From NCBI GenBank assembly GCA_910587635.1, contig CAJUNB010000016.1, positions 1 to 34,384 of the forward strand: 34,384 bases of DNA. The letters run 5' to 3'. Under the pieces are notes generated by a model. That model worked only from the letters and a program-made list of their open reading frames with translations, was not told the DNA's origin and searched no databases. This document shows, in pieces, positions 34,116 through 34,384 of this stretch. Origin of the DNA: an uncultured Lachnospiraceae bacterium (lineage in GTDB: Bacteria > Bacillota > Clostridia > Lachnospirales > Lachnospiraceae). Positions within the stretch are counted from its first letter, which is position 1. The number at the start of each line of letters is the position of its first letter. The position numbers were made by a program, and so were the translations under genes.

Positions 34116-34384
34116 ATGAGCGGTCAAAATTCAATGCCTTGCAGCCCTGAAAACCAGTCGACGCTGGTCGCTGGGAAAAAGCGTATTCGGAGCACGTCCG
34201 TTTGTGTTTGGTTGTCCCCGGATGAACAGGCAAAAATCCGGAAGCGCATGGCAGACGTGGGTATTCGCAACCTTTCAGCATATATGAGAAAAATGGCTCT
34301 CAACGGCTATGTGTTCCATGTTGACCTTGCTCCAGTGAAAGAGATCGTTTCCCTGCAAAGGCGGTGTGCAAATAATCTCAATCA
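34116..34384 (+). CDS. MobC-like relaxosome protein, cut by window end
   Basis: The first 89 complete codons of a mobilization accessory protein; the window ends before its stop. The segment KKRIRSTSVCVWLSPDEQAKI followed by MADVGIRNLSAYMRKMALNGY (in parts) is the ribbon-helix-helix-like region typical of MobC proteins, which bind the transfer origin and help the relaxase nick it. The ATG at 34116 follows a perfect AGGAGG with 5 bases spacing. A relaxase gene is expected next, outside the window. It marks an integrative conjugative or mobilizable element, or an integrated plasmid. Confidence 0.82.
   Translation, partial: MSGQNSMPCSPENQSTLVAGKKRIRSTSVCVWLSPDEQAKIRKRMADVGIRNLSAYMRKMALNGYVFHVDLAPVKEIVSLQRRCANNLN

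Overview
The window looks like chromosomal DNA from a spore-forming, probably gut-associated Clostridia of Lachnospiraceae type. The reasons are moderate GC with AT-rich intergenic regions, strong AGGAGG ribosome binding sites, several sugar ABC systems, split transketolase genes, and collagen-like proteins whose C-terminal ends resemble exosporium proteins. Nearly every gene is on the minus strand. The exceptions are an IclR regulator and a partial mobilization gene at the right edge.

Layout from left to right. 1-340: no gene, but a long imperfect palindrome (21-128). 341-4256: a hybrid histidine kinase followed by a solute-binding lipoprotein, with no transporter visible. 4445-13086: a pentose-type operon read right to left, comprising a ROK regulator, ribose-type binding protein, ATPase, permease, split transketolase and an AraB-like ribulokinase. 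The permease is broken by one in-frame amber stop, and a terminator-like hairpin separates the binding protein from the ATPase. 13318-17614: a lone 1400-residue NACHT-type NTPase with its own terminator, a candidate anti-phage or self/non-self sensor.

17691-28750: a ten-gene acid-sugar operon. It encodes an IlvD/Edd dehydratase, an MDR dehydrogenase, a Gfo/Idh/MocA oxidoreductase, a KdgK-like kinase, a fumarate-reductase-like flavoprotein, a MalEFG-type ABC importer and a KDPG aldolase fused to a second domain. It ends in a strong terminator. A divergent IclR regulator (29008-29826) shares a 370-bp control region with it, and that region carries two similar 17-bp operator-like sites. Together the genes suggest: import, oxidation to an aldonate or isomer, dehydration, phosphorylation of a 2-keto-3-deoxy acid, and aldol cleavage to pyruvate plus a triose phosphate.

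30006-33603: two collagen-like proteins flanking a family-2 glycosyltransferase, likely a spore-surface cassette. 33660-34384: GC-rich, palindrome-rich DNA leading into a truncated MobC-like gene, the edge of an integrated mobile element. The most notable points are the NACHT protein, the acid-sugar operon with its flavoprotein and fused aldolase, the amber stop in the permease, the glycosylated-collagen cassette, and two unexplained sequence elements (the 21-128 palindrome and a repeated 20-bp motif).
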